Positions 37,298 to 46,486 of a stretch of DNA of 64,000 bases are shown here, in pieces; the first letter of the stretch is position 1, and the number at the start of each line of letters is the position of its first letter. The notes under the pieces were generated by a model that was not told where the DNA came from, made no database searches, and saw only the letters and a list, made by a program, of their open reading frames with translations. Source of the stretch: Aphanothece hegewaldii CCALA 016 (GTDB lineage: Bacteria; Cyanobacteriota; Cyanobacteriia; Cyanobacteriales; Microcystaceae). The stretch is taken from contig NZ_PXOH01000005.1 in the NCBI RefSeq assembly GCF_003007785.1, forward strand, positions 208,854-272,853. The letters run 5' to 3'. The position numbers and the translations under genes were made by a program.

Positions 37298-37303
37298 GAG
37301 GAG
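37298..37303 (+). promoter_or_regulatory. Ribosome binding site fixing the hemerythrin start
   Basis: GAGGAG, 11 nt before ATG 37315. It supports that start over the in-frame ATG at 37267, which would add 16 residues (MMNLLNC...) and has no such site. Confidence 0.65.
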
Positions 37304-37314
37304 AACCAACTATT

Positions 37315-38340
37315 ATGGTTTCAACATTAGATGACACTAAACGTATGGCGATTGCTTCTAAATTAGCTGATATGAAGGCACTTCAGGAGCTTTTAATCAA
37401 AAATGATGAAAAATTGCTATCGGCTATAGACGATCCAGAAATACGTGAGCGTTTTCAAGATATGCTTAGAGACGATCAGAATAATTTGAAAGTTCTTAAT
37501 GATGTAACCGTTAACTACGGGGTTCAATCACAAGTATCCGAAACCGTTCAAAAAATGCTTGATGAAGTTGAAAAACTGATGGACGGTCAAGAATTAACTT
37601 TGCTTGATAAAGTATCACAGCATGAGTTACTTAAGCATAAACAAACCATGAGTGGTATTTTAATCCACAAAGCTGCTCAAGTGGTTGGGGCTGATATTGA
37701 AGCAGCAATTCTTCCTTTAAACACCGTCAACTTTGAAAACCGCGCACATCAAGAACAACTTAAAGGGGTTATCGAACTTGTTGGTGTTAGTCAACTTACT
37801 GGCAAAGAAGCTAAACAAGGTCTCTGGGCGCGTGTTCAAGACGCGATGATGGCTGCTACTGGTGCTGTCGGTAGTATGACTGGGATGAATGAAGACGAAA
37901 TGACGATCCAAAATGTACTCCGTATGGATCACCAAAAAGTTAATGTCCTCTTCATGGAAATCCTACAATCAGACGATTCCCAGAAAATTCAAGAATATTT
38001 CGGACAGCTTTACAAAGATTTGTTTGTCCATTCTAAAGCAGAAGAAGAAACGGTTTATCCTACTGTCCGTCCTTTCTATGGTGATGACACCCAAGAACTC
38101 TATGACGAACAAGCCGAAGCTAGACAGTTATTAGATAAGATCAAATCGATGAACCCTGGTTCTGCTGAATTTAAAGACGAAATCAAGAAGTTACAAGCGG
38201 CTATTATGGATCACGTTCGTCAAGAAGAAAGCACAATGTTTGGTGCTATTCGTAACAACTGTAGCGATGATCAACAAAAACAATTAGCAACTGAGTTCAA
38301 AGCAGCTAAACAAAAACTGCAAGAAGAAATGGCTAAATAA
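37315..38340 (+). CDS. Hemerythrin HHE-domain protein
   Basis: 341 residues from ATG 37315. The N-terminal ~160 residues are helical, with MSGILIHKAAQVVGADIEA resembling a ferritin-like/DUF892 helix bundle. Residues ~200-341 are a hemerythrin HHE domain with metal-ligand pattern RMDHQKVN (His), VHSKAEEETVYP (His, Glu), and MDHVRQEESTMFG (His, Glu), giving a di-iron site. Likely O2, NO or iron sensing or buffering in the cytoplasm. Followed by a strong intrinsic terminator. Confidence 0.85.
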   Translation: MVSTLDDTKRMAIASKLADMKALQELLIKNDEKLLSAIDDPEIRERFQDMLRDDQNNLKVLNDVTVNYGVQSQVSETVQKMLDEVEKLMDGQELTLLDKVSQHELLKHKQTMSGILIHKAAQVVGADIEAAILPLNTVNFENRAHQEQLKGVIELVGVSQLTGKEAKQGLWARVQDAMMAATGAVGSMTGMNEDEMTIQNVLRMDHQKVNVLFMEILQSDDSQKIQEYFGQLYKDLFVHSKAEEETVYPTVRPFYGDDTQELYDEQAEARQLLDKIKSMNPGSAEFKDEIKKLQAAIMDHVRQEESTMFGAIRNNCSDDQQKQLATEFKAAKQKLQEEMAK

Positions 38341-38364
38341 TCAATAAATAGTCAAAATTAATCG

Positions 38365-38391
38365 GGGTTTGGTTGCCAAACCCTTTTTTTT
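38365..38391 (+). terminator. Intrinsic terminator of the hemerythrin gene
   Basis: Perfect 8-bp stem GGGTTTGG (38365-38372), loop TTG, CCAAACCC (38376-38383), then seven or eight T (38384-38391). The last T residues form the stop codon region of the convergent lgt. Best member of the GGGTTTGG hairpin family. Confidence 0.88.
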
Positions 38392-39235
38392 ATCGTTCTA
38401 ATACGGGTGGTGGAGAAACAACATCGGGTAAAGGTCTCTTGAAACGATAGAGCCATACTAAACCGAATATACTTAAAGAAATGGCGATTAAACTTACTAT
38501 TTGAGCGATTTTTAAGGGACCAAGCATTAAACTATCTGTGCGTAACCCTTCGATCCAAAATCGACCTATACTGTAGGCGATCGCATAAACAAGTGTTAAT
38601 GTGCCTACTTTTAGACGATCGCTATGTTTTAAACCCCAAAAAAATAAATACAAAAGTATTATTAAAACGCTAAGATTCCAAAGGGATTCATATAAAAAGG
38701 TCGGATGAAAAAATTCTTGATCTAAATATTGGGGAGGGCGGTTACTGGGTGGTATAAAAAGTTTCCAAGGTAGATTAGTAGGTTTGCCGAATGCTTCTGA
38801 GTTAAAGAAATTGCCCCATCGTCCGATCGCTTGTCCTAATGCTAAAGATGGTACTACAAGATCTAATAATTGCCATACCGAAATTTTTTTAATTCGAGCG
38901 AAAATTAAAGTAGCGATCGTTCCGCCGATAATAGCCCCATGAATGGCGATCCCACCTTTCCATATTGCGATAATATCCCCAGGTCTTTGGGCGTATTCTT
39001 GCCATTCAAATAGAACATAATAGAGCCTAGCAAAAGGAATCGCGCCAATAACTAACCAAATTGTTAAATCAGCTAATAAATCAGGGTTAATCTTTCTGCG
39101 TTTGGCTAAATATTGTGATAATGTTGCCCCAAGTAAAACAGCAGTGGCTATTAATAACCCATACCACCGAAGAGCAAACGGCCCAATCTCAAAAATAATC
39201 GGGCCTGGAGACTGGAAAAAATAAGCGAATAACAT
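38390..39235 (-). CDS. lgt: Prolipoprotein diacylglyceryl transferase
   Basis: 281 residues, seven membrane helices, normal Lgt. Signature [16 protein letters not shown] and [12 protein letters not shown]-terminal [14 protein letters not shown] with the conserved Tyr-Gly. Transfers diacylglycerol from phosphatidylglycerol to the lipobox Cys of prelipoproteins in the cytoplasmic membrane. The lipoprotein at 40708 is a potential substrate. Convergent with the hemerythrin gene; tRNA-Leu lies divergently 124 bp upstream. Confidence 0.95.
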   Translation of the reverse strand: MLFAYFFQSPGPIIFEIGPFALRWYGLLIATAVLLGATLSQYLAKRRKINPDLLADLTIWLVIGAIPFARLYYVLFEWQEYAQRPGDIIAIWKGGIAIHGAIIGGTIATLIFARIKKISVWQLLDLVVPSLALGQAIGRWGNFFNSEAFGKPTNLPWKLFIPPSNRPPQYLDQEFFHPTFLYESLWNLSVLIILLYLFFWGLKHSDRLKVGTLTLVYAIAYSIGRFWIEGLRTDSLMLGPLKIAQIVSLIAISLSIFGLVWLYRFKRPLPDVVSPPPVLER

Positions 39236-39359
39236 TGAGACTTAACCTAGGATTCTTGCGTGAGTCAGCTTCAATATCATCCTATCTTGTCTAGGTCAGA
39301 TTAAAACTTCTTGCAATATTCCCGATTGATATGTTATGATGGAAGATGTGTCAATAATT

Positions 39360-39440
39360 GCGGATGTGGCGGAATTGGTAGACGCGCTAGATTTAGGTTC
39401 TAGTATCTCTGATGTGGGAGTTCGAGTCTCCCCATCCGCA
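39360..39440 (+). tRNA. tRNA-Leu (anticodon UAG)
   Basis: 81 nt class II tRNA. Acceptor GCGGATG pairs with CATCCGC (39433-39439), discriminator A. Anticodon stem CTAGA/TCTAG encloses loop TTTAGGT with anticodon TAG at 39394-39396; TTCGAGT forms the T loop; a long variable arm is present. 3' CCA is not encoded. Confidence 0.97.
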
Positions 39441-39448
39441 TGATAGGT

Positions 39449-40084
39449 TCATTTATTATAATATGCCTGTTGTTGTCTAATCATTTCCGTAAGAACAGGA
39501 GCAGGATCAATATATTGACCGCCATATTTTAAGCCCCAGTGTAAATGTGGCCCTGTTGTGCGCCCCGTCATTCCCACACGAGCTATTCTGGTATTAGCAA
39601 CAATTTCTTGACCTTGCCAGAGAATAATTCCACCTTCACGATCAATTAAATAACGTCCTTGGGGACTTGTTCCAACGGTTCCCATTAAATGACAATAAAC
39701 ATGAGTCCACTGCTCAGATTGAATTTTAATCATTGTCCCACAAGCAGTATGATCAGATAATTCTACAACACGTCCACTCCACCAATTACGGACATAGCTA
39801 CCCAAGGGCGCAGCGATATCTATTCCAGCGTGGAAACTCCAACTACCGTCTACTGGAGAATTACGATAGCCAAAACCAGATGTATAGGCTTGAAAAGATT
39901 CTACAGGAAAAGCAGCATATACCCAAGCATTTTTAGCACTTTGGTTTTTAGCGAGTAAAGGTTTTTGATGGATCTCTGCACTCAAACCACCTAAACAGGA
40001 AATAATTAAAGTCAGCATTAACGCACGAGGGACGCGGGAACGAAAAAGATTCAATTTTCGTCTAATAAAATTCGGATACAGCAT
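39449..40084 (-). CDS. M23 (LytM-type) peptidase domain protein
   Basis: 211 residues from the ATG giving MLYPNFIRRK. Basic N-terminus followed by a hydrophobic segment (~20-35), a signal peptide or anchor. Catalytic domain: WSFHAGIDIAAPLGSYV (His and Asp zinc ligands) and GPHLHWGLKYGGQYIDP (H-x-H). Probably a periplasmic peptidoglycan endopeptidase or amidase activator. Ends 8 bp after the tRNA-Leu gene on the opposite strand. Confidence 0.9.
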   Translation of the reverse strand: MLYPNFIRRKLNLFRSRVPRALMLTLIISCLGGLSAEIHQKPLLAKNQSAKNAWVYAAFPVESFQAYTSGFGYRNSPVDGSWSFHAGIDIAAPLGSYVRNWWSGRVVELSDHTACGTMIKIQSEQWTHVYCHLMGTVGTSPQGRYLIDREGGIILWQGQEIVANTRIARVGMTGRTTGPHLHWGLKYGGQYIDPAPVLTEMIRQQQAYYNK

Positions 40085-40165
40085 AGTCAATCAATTTACA
40101 TCCATACTCAAGAAAAGCTAGTGCTATTGTCAATAAGCATAAGCTATGACAGTAGTTTTTGTACA

Positions 40166-40182
40166 AAGGTTTGTCAAACCTT
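40166..40182. promoter_or_regulatory. 17-bp perfect palindrome in divergent promoter region
   Basis: AAGGTTTG-T-CAAACCTT, perfectly symmetrical around 40174, in the 233-bp region between the divergent M23 and 127-residue genes. Operator-like; no regulator identified. Confidence 0.45.
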
Positions 40183-40273
40183 ACACCGAGCGATTCTATA
40201 AAACTATTAATAGCTTTCCCATTAAAAGACCGAAAAAAGTAAAGATTAAGCTTCCTAACTTTGTTAAACTTTG

Positions 40274-40293
40274 TTAAGTTATGATTAACTTAA
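40274..40293. promoter_or_regulatory. Inverted repeat TTAAGTTA/TAACTTAA upstream of 40318 gene
   Basis: 8-bp arms with a TGAT spacer, 25 bp before the ATG of the 127-residue membrane protein; position fits an operator or a promoter overlap. Confidence 0.4.
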
Positions 40294-40317
40294 ATTTATC
40301 TTCATCGCCAATTAACA

Positions 40318-40701
40318 ATGTTAAATGACCTTCTACCTTTTGGCATTACTCTCGATACAACAATGATTGCAGGTAGCTGTCTTTGGTCCCTTGCTTTATA
40401 TTTAGGTTTTTATACCCTTAGAGAATGGATCATTGAAAAACTAGAGCAATGGCTAAATTTTGCCGATCAAACCCTGTATATCTCTCAAGCAGAATTCGAG
40501 AAAAGTCGCAAAGTCAGAGAATCACAAAATGCTTTCTATGCTTCGGTCTGTAGTATTATACCCTTTTTGGCGATCGGTAGTTTATGCAATTGGGGAGTAG
40601 AATTAGGATTAGGGAGCAGTTGGTCAGTGAGTATCGGACTTTTTGCTTGTGTGGCGTGTGGTGTTTATGAATTAGGTAGATTAGACGGACAGAATAAGTA
40701 A
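40318..40701 (+). CDS. Small membrane protein, unknown function
   Basis: 127 residues, unrecognised. Three hydrophobic segments: ~14-34 (MIAGSCLWSLALYLGFYTLR), ~72-92 and ~98-118. Between the first and second is a soluble, charged loop (~40-68: LNFADQTLYISQAEFEKSRK). Resembles widespread hypothetical proteins of cyanobacteria by general character only. Preceded by two inverted repeats; 6 nt upstream of the lipoprotein gene, so likely cotranscribed with it. Confidence 0.7.
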   Translation: MLNDLLPFGITLDTTMIAGSCLWSLALYLGFYTLREWIIEKLEQWLNFADQTLYISQAEFEKSRKVRESQNAFYASVCSIIPFLAIGSLCNWGVELGLGSSWSVSIGLFACVACGVYELGRLDGQNK

Positions 40702-40707
40702 TTAAAA

Positions 40708-42465
40708 ATGATCAATAAATTAACTAAAAAAACGATTTCTTTTTGTTTAAGTTTTCTTATAATCTTTTTTTTTCTTATTCCTTTAACGGCTTGTGCGCCC
40801 ACTTCTACTCCTAATCAGCTAGTAACTTCTATTGTAGGCGACCCAAAAACTTTTAATGCAGTATTATCTCAAGAGTCACCGAATATTTTTGGTTTAGTGT
40901 ATGAAGGATTAATTACCGAAAATCCGATTACTGGACAAAAAGAACCCGTTTTAGCTGAGAAATGGGAAGTTTCTGAGGATAAACTCAGTATTATTGTTAC
41001 CTTAAAAAAAGATCTTAAATGGTCTGATGGTCAACCTTTAACCATTGACGATGTATTATTTAGTTACAATGAACTTTACTTAAATCCCAAAATACCCAAT
41101 AACTATAGAGATAGTTTTAGGATCGGTAGAAGTCAAAGCTTTCCCACTATTAAAAAACTTGAAGATCGCAGTATAGAATTTAGAATAACCGAACCTTTTG
41201 CACCATTTTTAGATACTCTTAGTGTTCCCATTTTACCCAAACATATTTTAAAACCAACCATTGAAAAAAAAAGCTCTGATGGAAAGCTACAATTTTTGTC
41301 AACTTGGGGAGTGGATACCCCACCTGAAAAAATTATCGTTAATGGTGCTTATAAATTAAAAAATTATACGACAGGTCAACGAATTATATTTGATAAAAAT
41401 CCTTATTATTGGAAAAAAGATACACAAGGAAACCAACTACCACATATTGCTCAAGTTATTTGGGCAATTGTTGAATCACAAGACACCGCTTTACTACAAT
41501 TTCGCTCTAAAAGTTTAGATTATATTGGAGTTACGCCCGAATATTTTTCATTACTGAAAAAAGAAGATGAAAGAGGAAACTTCACGATTTTTAATGGGGG
41601 ACCTGCTTACGGAACAAATTTCTTATCTTTTAATCTTAATCAAGGTAGCCGCAATGGAAAACCATTAATTGATCCGATTAAAGCCAAATGGTTTAATAAT
41701 GTTAAATTTAGACAAGCGGTAGCCTATGGAATCGATCGCACCAGAATGATTAATAATATATATCGAGGACTTGGAGAAAAACAAAACTCGTTTATGTCGA
41801 TTCAATCTCCTTTTTATAATCAAAGTTTAGCTGGCTATGATTATAATCCCGAACAAGCAAAAGCCTTATTACAAGAAGCAGGATTTAAGTATAATTCAGA
41901 TAATCAATTAGTAGACTCAGATAATCACATTGTACGTTTTAATTTACTGACAAATGCAGGCAATCCAATTAGAGAAGCAATAGGCGCACAAATTAAAGAA
42001 GATTTAAGTAAAATTGGAATAATAGTAGATTTTGCCCCAATAGCTTTTAGTGTATTAGTTGATAAACTAAGTAATAGTTTAGATTGGGAATCTTATATAC
42101 TTGGGTTTACGGGAGATAATGAACCTCATGCACCGAATATCTGGTATACAGATGGTAATTTACACGCTTTTAATCAAAAACCACAGCCTGGAATTCCTCC
42201 CGTAGATGGCAGAATTCTTTATGATTGGGAAAAAGAAATAGAGAATTTATATATTGAAGGTGCTAAAGAATTAAATATCGAAAAGCGTAAAGTTATTTAT
42301 AATGAAGCTCAACAATTAATGAGTGAATATTTACCGTTTATTTATTTAGTGAATCCTTTAGCTTTATCGGCTGTGCGTAATTGTTTTGAAGAGATACAAT
42401 TTTCCGCTTTAGGGGGAGCTTTTTGGAATTTAGAAGAATTAAAAAATACTTGTGGAAATTCTTAG
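40708..42465 (+). CDS. ABC-transporter substrate-binding lipoprotein, family 5 (peptide)
   Basis: 585 residues. Signal peptide with lipobox LTAC at Cys29, so a lipoprotein. Family 5 (DppA/OppA) features: NIFGLVYEGLITENPITGQ, WSDGQPLTIDDVLFSYN, FRQAVAYGIDRTRMIN, YNPEQAKALLQEAGF. Binds oligopeptides, dipeptides or similar ligands for an ABC importer; no permease or ATPase gene is adjacent. Slightly longer than E. coli DppA. 6 nt downstream of a small membrane protein gene. Confidence 0.92.
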   Translation: MINKLTKKTISFCLSFLIIFFFLIPLTACAPTSTPNQLVTSIVGDPKTFNAVLSQESPNIFGLVYEGLITENPITGQKEPVLAEKWEVSEDKLSIIVTLKKDLKWSDGQPLTIDDVLFSYNELYLNPKIPNNYRDSFRIGRSQSFPTIKKLEDRSIEFRITEPFAPFLDTLSVPILPKHILKPTIEKKSSDGKLQFLSTWGVDTPPEKIIVNGAYKLKNYTTGQRIIFDKNPYYWKKDTQGNQLPHIAQVIWAIVESQDTALLQFRSKSLDYIGVTPEYFSLLKKEDERGNFTIFNGGPAYGTNFLSFNLNQGSRNGKPLIDPIKAKWFNNVKFRQAVAYGIDRTRMINNIYRGLGEKQNSFMSIQSPFYNQSLAGYDYNPEQAKALLQEAGFKYNSDNQLVDSDNHIVRFNLLTNAGNPIREAIGAQIKEDLSKIGIIVDFAPIAFSVLVDKLSNSLDWESYILGFTGDNEPHAPNIWYTDGNLHAFNQKPQPGIPPVDGRILYDWEKEIENLYIEGAKELNIEKRKVIYNEAQQLMSEYLPFIYLVNPLALSAVRNCFEEIQFSALGGAFWNLEELKNTCGNS

Positions 42466-42516
42466 CGATATAATAGATTTAGAGTCATATTGAGTAATAG
42501 CGAGGTTATCAACGCC

Positions 42517-42762
42517 ATGAGCAAAGAAGAAATTATTATTCAAGTTCCTTCAAATATAGCCCAAGCTTACCGCAATTTTACAGAAGTAGAACGGGAGCAA
42601 ATCGAAGCAAAAATTACAGATTTATTAGAATTACAGTTAGAAAATCGTCGAAAAGCTGCAATAGAAAAACTTCGGAATACCATGAAAAAAGCAAGTCAGG
42701 AAGCAAAAGCCAGAGGATTAACCCCCGAAATTCTAGAATCGATTTTAAATGATGAAGCTTGA
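42517..42762 (+). CDS. Antitoxin-like protein of PIN pair
   Basis: 81 residues from ATG 42517 (MSKEEIIIQVPSNIAQ); a TTG 27 nt earlier is less likely. N-terminal beta-rich segment IIIQVPSNIAQAYRNFTEVE is typical of short antitoxins that accompany PIN toxins in cyanobacteria; the remainder is charged helix. The next gene, a PIN-domain toxin, starts 13 nt before its stop. Together a type II toxin-antitoxin module. Confidence 0.75.
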   Translation: MSKEEIIIQVPSNIAQAYRNFTEVEREQIEAKITDLLELQLENRRKAAIEKLRNTMKKASQEAKARGLTPEILESILNDEA

Positions 42763-43162
42763 AAGAAGGTTTGTTTTTGATGTTAATGTGATAGTAAGTG
42801 CTTTTTTATTTGAAAAAAGTAAACCTGATCAGGCATTAGGCAAAGCTCAAAATATGGGTTTTGTATTAGTTTCAAATTCTATTGCTATGGAACTAAGAGA
42901 AGTTTTGTTACGTCCAAAGTTTGCACGATATCTGTCTTTAGAAAGACGGTTAGAGTTAGAAAATAACTTTATAGAAGCGACGCAAATTATTGAGCCAACA
43001 CATACCATCGAAATTTGTCGAGATCCCAAAGATAACAAATATTTAGAACTCGCGGTAAGTGGTAAAGCTGAAGCGATTATTACTGGAGATGAAGATTTAT
43101 TAGTCCTTAATCCTTTTCGAGGCATTATAATTTTAACGCCTCAAGAATTTTTAAACAGATGA
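42749..43162 (+). CDS. PIN-domain toxin
   Basis: 137 residues. PIN nuclease fold with acidic residues FVFDVNVIVSAF (Asp), SIAMELREVLLRPKF (Glu) and CRDPKDNKYLELAVSGKAE (Asp), AIITGDEDLL (Asp). Presumably a metal-dependent RNase neutralised by the preceding antitoxin, whose reading frame it overlaps by 14 nt. Its stop overlaps the next start (ATGA), so it heads into the LD-carboxypeptidase gene. Intact, unlike the decayed PIN gene at 46054. Confidence 0.88.
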   Translation: MMKLERRFVFDVNVIVSAFLFEKSKPDQALGKAQNMGFVLVSNSIAMELREVLLRPKFARYLSLERRLELENNFIEATQIIEPTHTIEICRDPKDNKYLELAVSGKAEAIITGDEDLLVLNPFRGIIILTPQEFLNR

Positions 43163-44052
43163 ATAAATTTATTTTTCCTCCTTTCCTAAAGTTTGGAGAT
43201 TTAGTTACTGTTATTGCTACAAGTGGTGCATTAAAAGAATTAGACGCATTTGAAAAAGGTTTAGAAGTATGGCGATCGCATGGTTATCAGATTAAACTAG
43301 GGAGTAACTGGAATACTCGTTATGGTTATCTCGCGGGAACCGATACTCAACGTCGTCAAGCATTATTAGAAGCGTGGGAAGATCCAAACTGTAAAGCGAT
43401 CTTGTGTGCTAGAGGCGGTTATGGTAGTGCTAGATTATTAGAAAACTGGTCTTGGTCGAAACAGTCCCCGAAATGGATTATAGGCTTTTCCGATGTAACT
43501 GGGATTCTTTGGAGTCTAGCAACTGAAAATATTAGTAGTCTGCATGGTCCAGTATTAACTACTCTAGCTAATGAACCCTCTTGGTCAATGAAACGACTTT
43601 TTAATTATCTAGAAGGTCATGAAGTCGAATCAATACAAGGCACTGGATGGGGTGGCGGAAAAGCATTGGGGTGGCTATTACCCGCCAATTTAACGGTTGC
43701 AACTCATATCTTAAATACCCTCCTTCATCCTAATTTAGAAGGTGCTATTTTAGCCTTAGAAGACGTAACAGAAGCCCCTTATCGAATTGATCGGATGTTG
43801 ACTCAGTGGCGATTGATGGGAATATTTGACAAGATCAAAGGCATTGCTTTAGGACGTTTTAGCCGTTGTGAAGCGCCGGTTGAGAGTGAAAGCTGGACAG
43901 TTGAAGAAGTGTTAAGCGATCGCCTACAAAACTTAAACATTCCGATTGTCTCAGATTTACCTTTTGGTCACGATGGGGTCAATGCAGCTTTACCAATTGG
44001 CGTAACAGTAGAGTTAGACAGCGATCGAGGAACTCTAAAAATTCTGACTTAG
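43159..44052 (+). CDS. LD-carboxypeptidase (S66 family)
   Basis: 297 residues, S66 peptidase size. Motifs: LARGGYGSARLLENW-like (ARGGYGSARLLENW), IIGFSDVTGILWSL with the likely nucleophile Ser, and EDVTEAPYRIDRMLTQWRLMGIF containing the family Glu, followed by HDGVNAALPIGV with the His. Removes the C-terminal D-Ala from murein tetrapeptides during peptidoglycan recycling, or acts as a MccF-like enzyme. Start overlaps the PIN toxin stop by 4 nt. Confidence 0.9.
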   Translation: MNKFIFPPFLKFGDLVTVIATSGALKELDAFEKGLEVWRSHGYQIKLGSNWNTRYGYLAGTDTQRRQALLEAWEDPNCKAILCARGGYGSARLLENWSWSKQSPKWIIGFSDVTGILWSLATENISSLHGPVLTTLANEPSWSMKRLFNYLEGHEVESIQGTGWGGGKALGWLLPANLTVATHILNTLLHPNLEGAILALEDVTEAPYRIDRMLTQWRLMGIFDKIKGIALGRFSRCEAPVESESWTVEEVLSDRLQNLNIPIVSDLPFGHDGVNAALPIGVTVELDSDRGTLKILT

Positions 44053-44126
44053 GGTGAACAGTAAAGCTCACTTTCTGATAGTATCTTAGAGAAACGTAAA
44101 AAAATGTTACAAAAACCTTACTATAA

Positions 44127-45116
44127 ATGAAGTTATTAATCGTTGGTGCGACAGGCACCCTAGGACGGCAAATCGCCCGTTTTGCACTTGATCAAGGACA
44201 TCAGGTACGCTGTCTCGTCAGAAGTCAACGCAAAGCCTCTTTTTTGAAGGAATGGGGAGCAGAATTAGTCGGAGGAGATATCTGTAAACCCGAAACGATT
44301 CCCCCTGCTTTAGAAAATATAGAAGTTGTTATCGATGCTGCCACCGCTAGAGCGACAGATTCCCTTAGTATTAAACAAGTAGACTGGGAAGGTAAAGTAA
44401 ATTTAATTAAAGCAGTTAAAGAAGCGGGAATTAATCGTTATATTTTCTTTTCGCTCTTAAATGCGGAAAAATACCCAAATGTTCCATTAATGGAAATTAA
44501 ACGTTGTACAGAGCAATATCTAGCCGAATCAGGATTAAATTATACTATTTTGCGTCCTTGTGGCTTCATGCAAGGTTTAATTAATCAATATGCTGTCCCT
44601 GTTTTAGATAATCAGTCGGTTTGGATCTCTGGTGAAAGTACACCCATTGCTTATATGGATACTCAGGATATCGCTAAACTGACGCTTCGAGTTTTAGAAG
44701 TTCCTGAAACTGAAAAACGGACTTTACCCGTCGTTGGGACAAAAGCTTGGAAACCAGAAGAAATTATCGCATTATGTGAAAAATTATCAGAACGAGAAGC
44801 TAAAATCTCTCGTGTGCCTTTAGGTTTATTGCGTTTTATGCGTCAAATTACTCGCCTTTTCCAATGGACGTATAATATTTCTGATCGTCTTGCTTTTGCT
44901 GAAGTTCTCGCCACTGGACAGCCTTTAGATGCACCAATGGAGGAAGTTTATCAACTATTAGGCCTTGATCCGAAGCAGACAACTACTTTAGAATCCTATC
45001 TACAGGATTACTATACTCGGATCATGAAAAAGCTTAAAGAGCTAGATTACGAGAAAAAACAGAAAGAAGCTAAGAAAAAGAAACGCTCTCCTTTTAAATC
45101 TAAAAACGTAGGATAA
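44127..45116 (+). CDS. ycf39: Photosystem II assembly protein Ycf39
   Basis: 329 residues. Atypical short-chain dehydrogenase with nucleotide loop VGATGTLGRQIA, RYIFFSLLNAEKYPNVPLME, ILRPCGFMQGLINQYAVPV, matching Ycf39 (chloroplast/cyanobacterial). In Synechocystis Ycf39 associates with Hlip proteins and helps deliver chlorophyll to D1 during photosystem II assembly. The canonical SDR catalytic Tyr-x3-Lys is not evident, as in that family. Very basic C-terminal tail (KKQKEAKKKKRSPFKSK). Followed 6 nt later by nadK, as in slr0399-slr0400. Confidence 0.93.
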   Translation: MKLLIVGATGTLGRQIARFALDQGHQVRCLVRSQRKASFLKEWGAELVGGDICKPETIPPALENIEVVIDAATARATDSLSIKQVDWEGKVNLIKAVKEAGINRYIFFSLLNAEKYPNVPLMEIKRCTEQYLAESGLNYTILRPCGFMQGLINQYAVPVLDNQSVWISGESTPIAYMDTQDIAKLTLRVLEVPETEKRTLPVVGTKAWKPEEIIALCEKLSEREAKISRVPLGLLRFMRQITRLFQWTYNISDRLAFAEVLATGQPLDAPMEEVYQLLGLDPKQTTTLESYLQDYYTRIMKKLKELDYEKKQKEAKKKKRSPFKSKNVG

Positions 45117-45122
45117 TCAATT

Positions 45123-46040
45123 GTGCCAAAAGTAGGCATTGTTTATAATGATCTCAAACCGATCGCTTGTAAAGTCGCCCTAGAGTTACAAGAAAAATTA
45201 AACGCTTGTGGCTGGGATGTGGTGACAACAACAGGATGCGGCGGGTTACTCGGTTACTCTCAACCTTCACACCCCGTCTGCTATACTCCCATTGAACAAT
45301 TAATACCGCCTGAATTTGACGCAGATTTAACGTTTGCGATCGTTTTAGGGGGTGATGGTACGGTTCTTTCGGCTGCCCGTCAATTAGCTCCCTGTGGCAT
45401 TCCGCTTTTAGCCGTTAATACGGGACATATGGGCTTTTTGACTGAACTTTATTTGAATCAATTGTCTCCGGCACTCGAACAAGTGATGAAAGGAGACTAT
45501 ACGATCGAAAAACGTTCTATGTTAACCGTACAATTGTACCGAGATAAAACCTTACTTTGGGAAGCTCTTTCTTTAAATGAAATGGTGATTCATCGTGAAC
45601 CATTAACCAGTATGTGTCATTTTGAAATTAAAATTGGTCATCATGCTTCGGTTGATATCGCCGCCGATGGGGTAATTGTCTCGACTCCAACGGGATCTAC
45701 AGCTTATTCTCTCAGTTCGGGTGGCCCAGTTGTTACGCCCGATGTTCCTGTTTTACAATTGGCTCCTATTTGTCCACATTCCCTCGCTTCTAGAGCTTTG
45801 GTATTTTCTGATACGGAACCTGTTAATATTTATCCTGCTACCCCAAATCGTATGATTATGGTGGTTGATGGTAATGGGGGTTGTTACGTTTTGCCAGAGG
45901 ATCGAATTCATGTCAAGCGATCGCCCTATTCCGCCCATTTTATTCGTCTTCAGTCTACAGAGTTTTTTCGAGTCTTGCGAGAAAAATTAGGTTGGGGTTT
46001 GCCACATATCGCTAAACCGACTTCTGTCGAATTGCCTTGA
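45123..46040 (+). CDS. nadK: NAD kinase
   Basis: 305 residues from GTG. NAD kinase motifs [48 protein letters not shown]. Phosphorylates NAD to NADP with ATP. Length and C-terminus match cyanobacterial NadK of the slr0400 type. 6 nt downstream of ycf39. Its last ~40 bp are repeated, mutated, at 46809-46847 beyond a decayed toxin-antitoxin locus. Confidence 0.95.
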   Translation: MPKVGIVYNDLKPIACKVALELQEKLNACGWDVVTTTGCGGLLGYSQPSHPVCYTPIEQLIPPEFDADLTFAIVLGGDGTVLSAARQLAPCGIPLLAVNTGHMGFLTELYLNQLSPALEQVMKGDYTIEKRSMLTVQLYRDKTLLWEALSLNEMVIHREPLTSMCHFEIKIGHHASVDIAADGVIVSTPTGSTAYSLSSGGPVVTPDVPVLQLAPICPHSLASRALVFSDTEPVNIYPATPNRMIMVVDGNGGCYVLPEDRIHVKRSPYSAHFIRLQSTEFFRVLREKLGWGLPHIAKPTSVELP

Positions 46041-46053
46041 CAAAAACAGCATT

Positions 46054-46209
46054 TTATGATAGGAAATTTATCCACGTTAGATATGGACTAACAGCATTAA
46101 ATAATCGTTGGTCACTTGTCCAATTCTGTCTATAAATTGACGCAGGATCATCACTACCTAAATAGCGCACAATAAAATTAGCATCAACACAAAGTTTTTT
46201 TTCAGTCAC
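46054..46209 (-). pseudogene. Truncated PIN-domain toxin
   Basis: GTG at 46209, 51 codons: the first ~18 residues (EKKLCVDANFIVRYLGSDDP) match the N-terminus of a PIN/VapC-like toxin, including the first Asp; a PIN protein is usually ~130-150 residues. The frame ends abruptly just after the nadK stop. A Shine-Dalgarno (AAGGAG) is 10 nt upstream inside the antitoxin remnant. It is the toxin half of a decayed module, truncated at the junction with nadK. Confidence 0.75.
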
Positions 46210-46486
46210 TATTGTTGCTCCTTATGAAAACAAATTCTCATCACTGCGTCTATTTGTTGATTTCGTTCATCTCGTGCCTCTGAAATATAATAGTCTAATG
46301 GTGGATCAAAAGATTCACCGCCTCGACGTTCAAAAACCTTTTTTTGTAATTCAATCAATTTTTGCTAATTTTCTTGCCAATTCTGTTTATTTTTTTTGCT
46401 TGAAGTTTCTCCTCTAAAATGGTTTGTTCTTCTGGGGTTAAAGATTCGATAATTTGTACCAAAGAGTCAACCAATTTAGTATTCAT
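46209..46486 (-). pseudogene. Frameshifted antitoxin gene
   Basis: ATG 46486 opens MNTKLVDSLVQIIESLTPEE, which looks like a short antitoxin N-terminus, but an A-run near 46390-46398 shifts the frame and an in-frame TAG at about 46362 ends it. The correct C-terminal frame resumes as KLIELQKKVFERRGGESF then DPPLDYYISEARDERNQQ and stops at 46209-46211, overlapping the toxin GTG (TAGTG). A single insertion plus one TGG-to-TAG-type change explain it. Confidence 0.65.
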
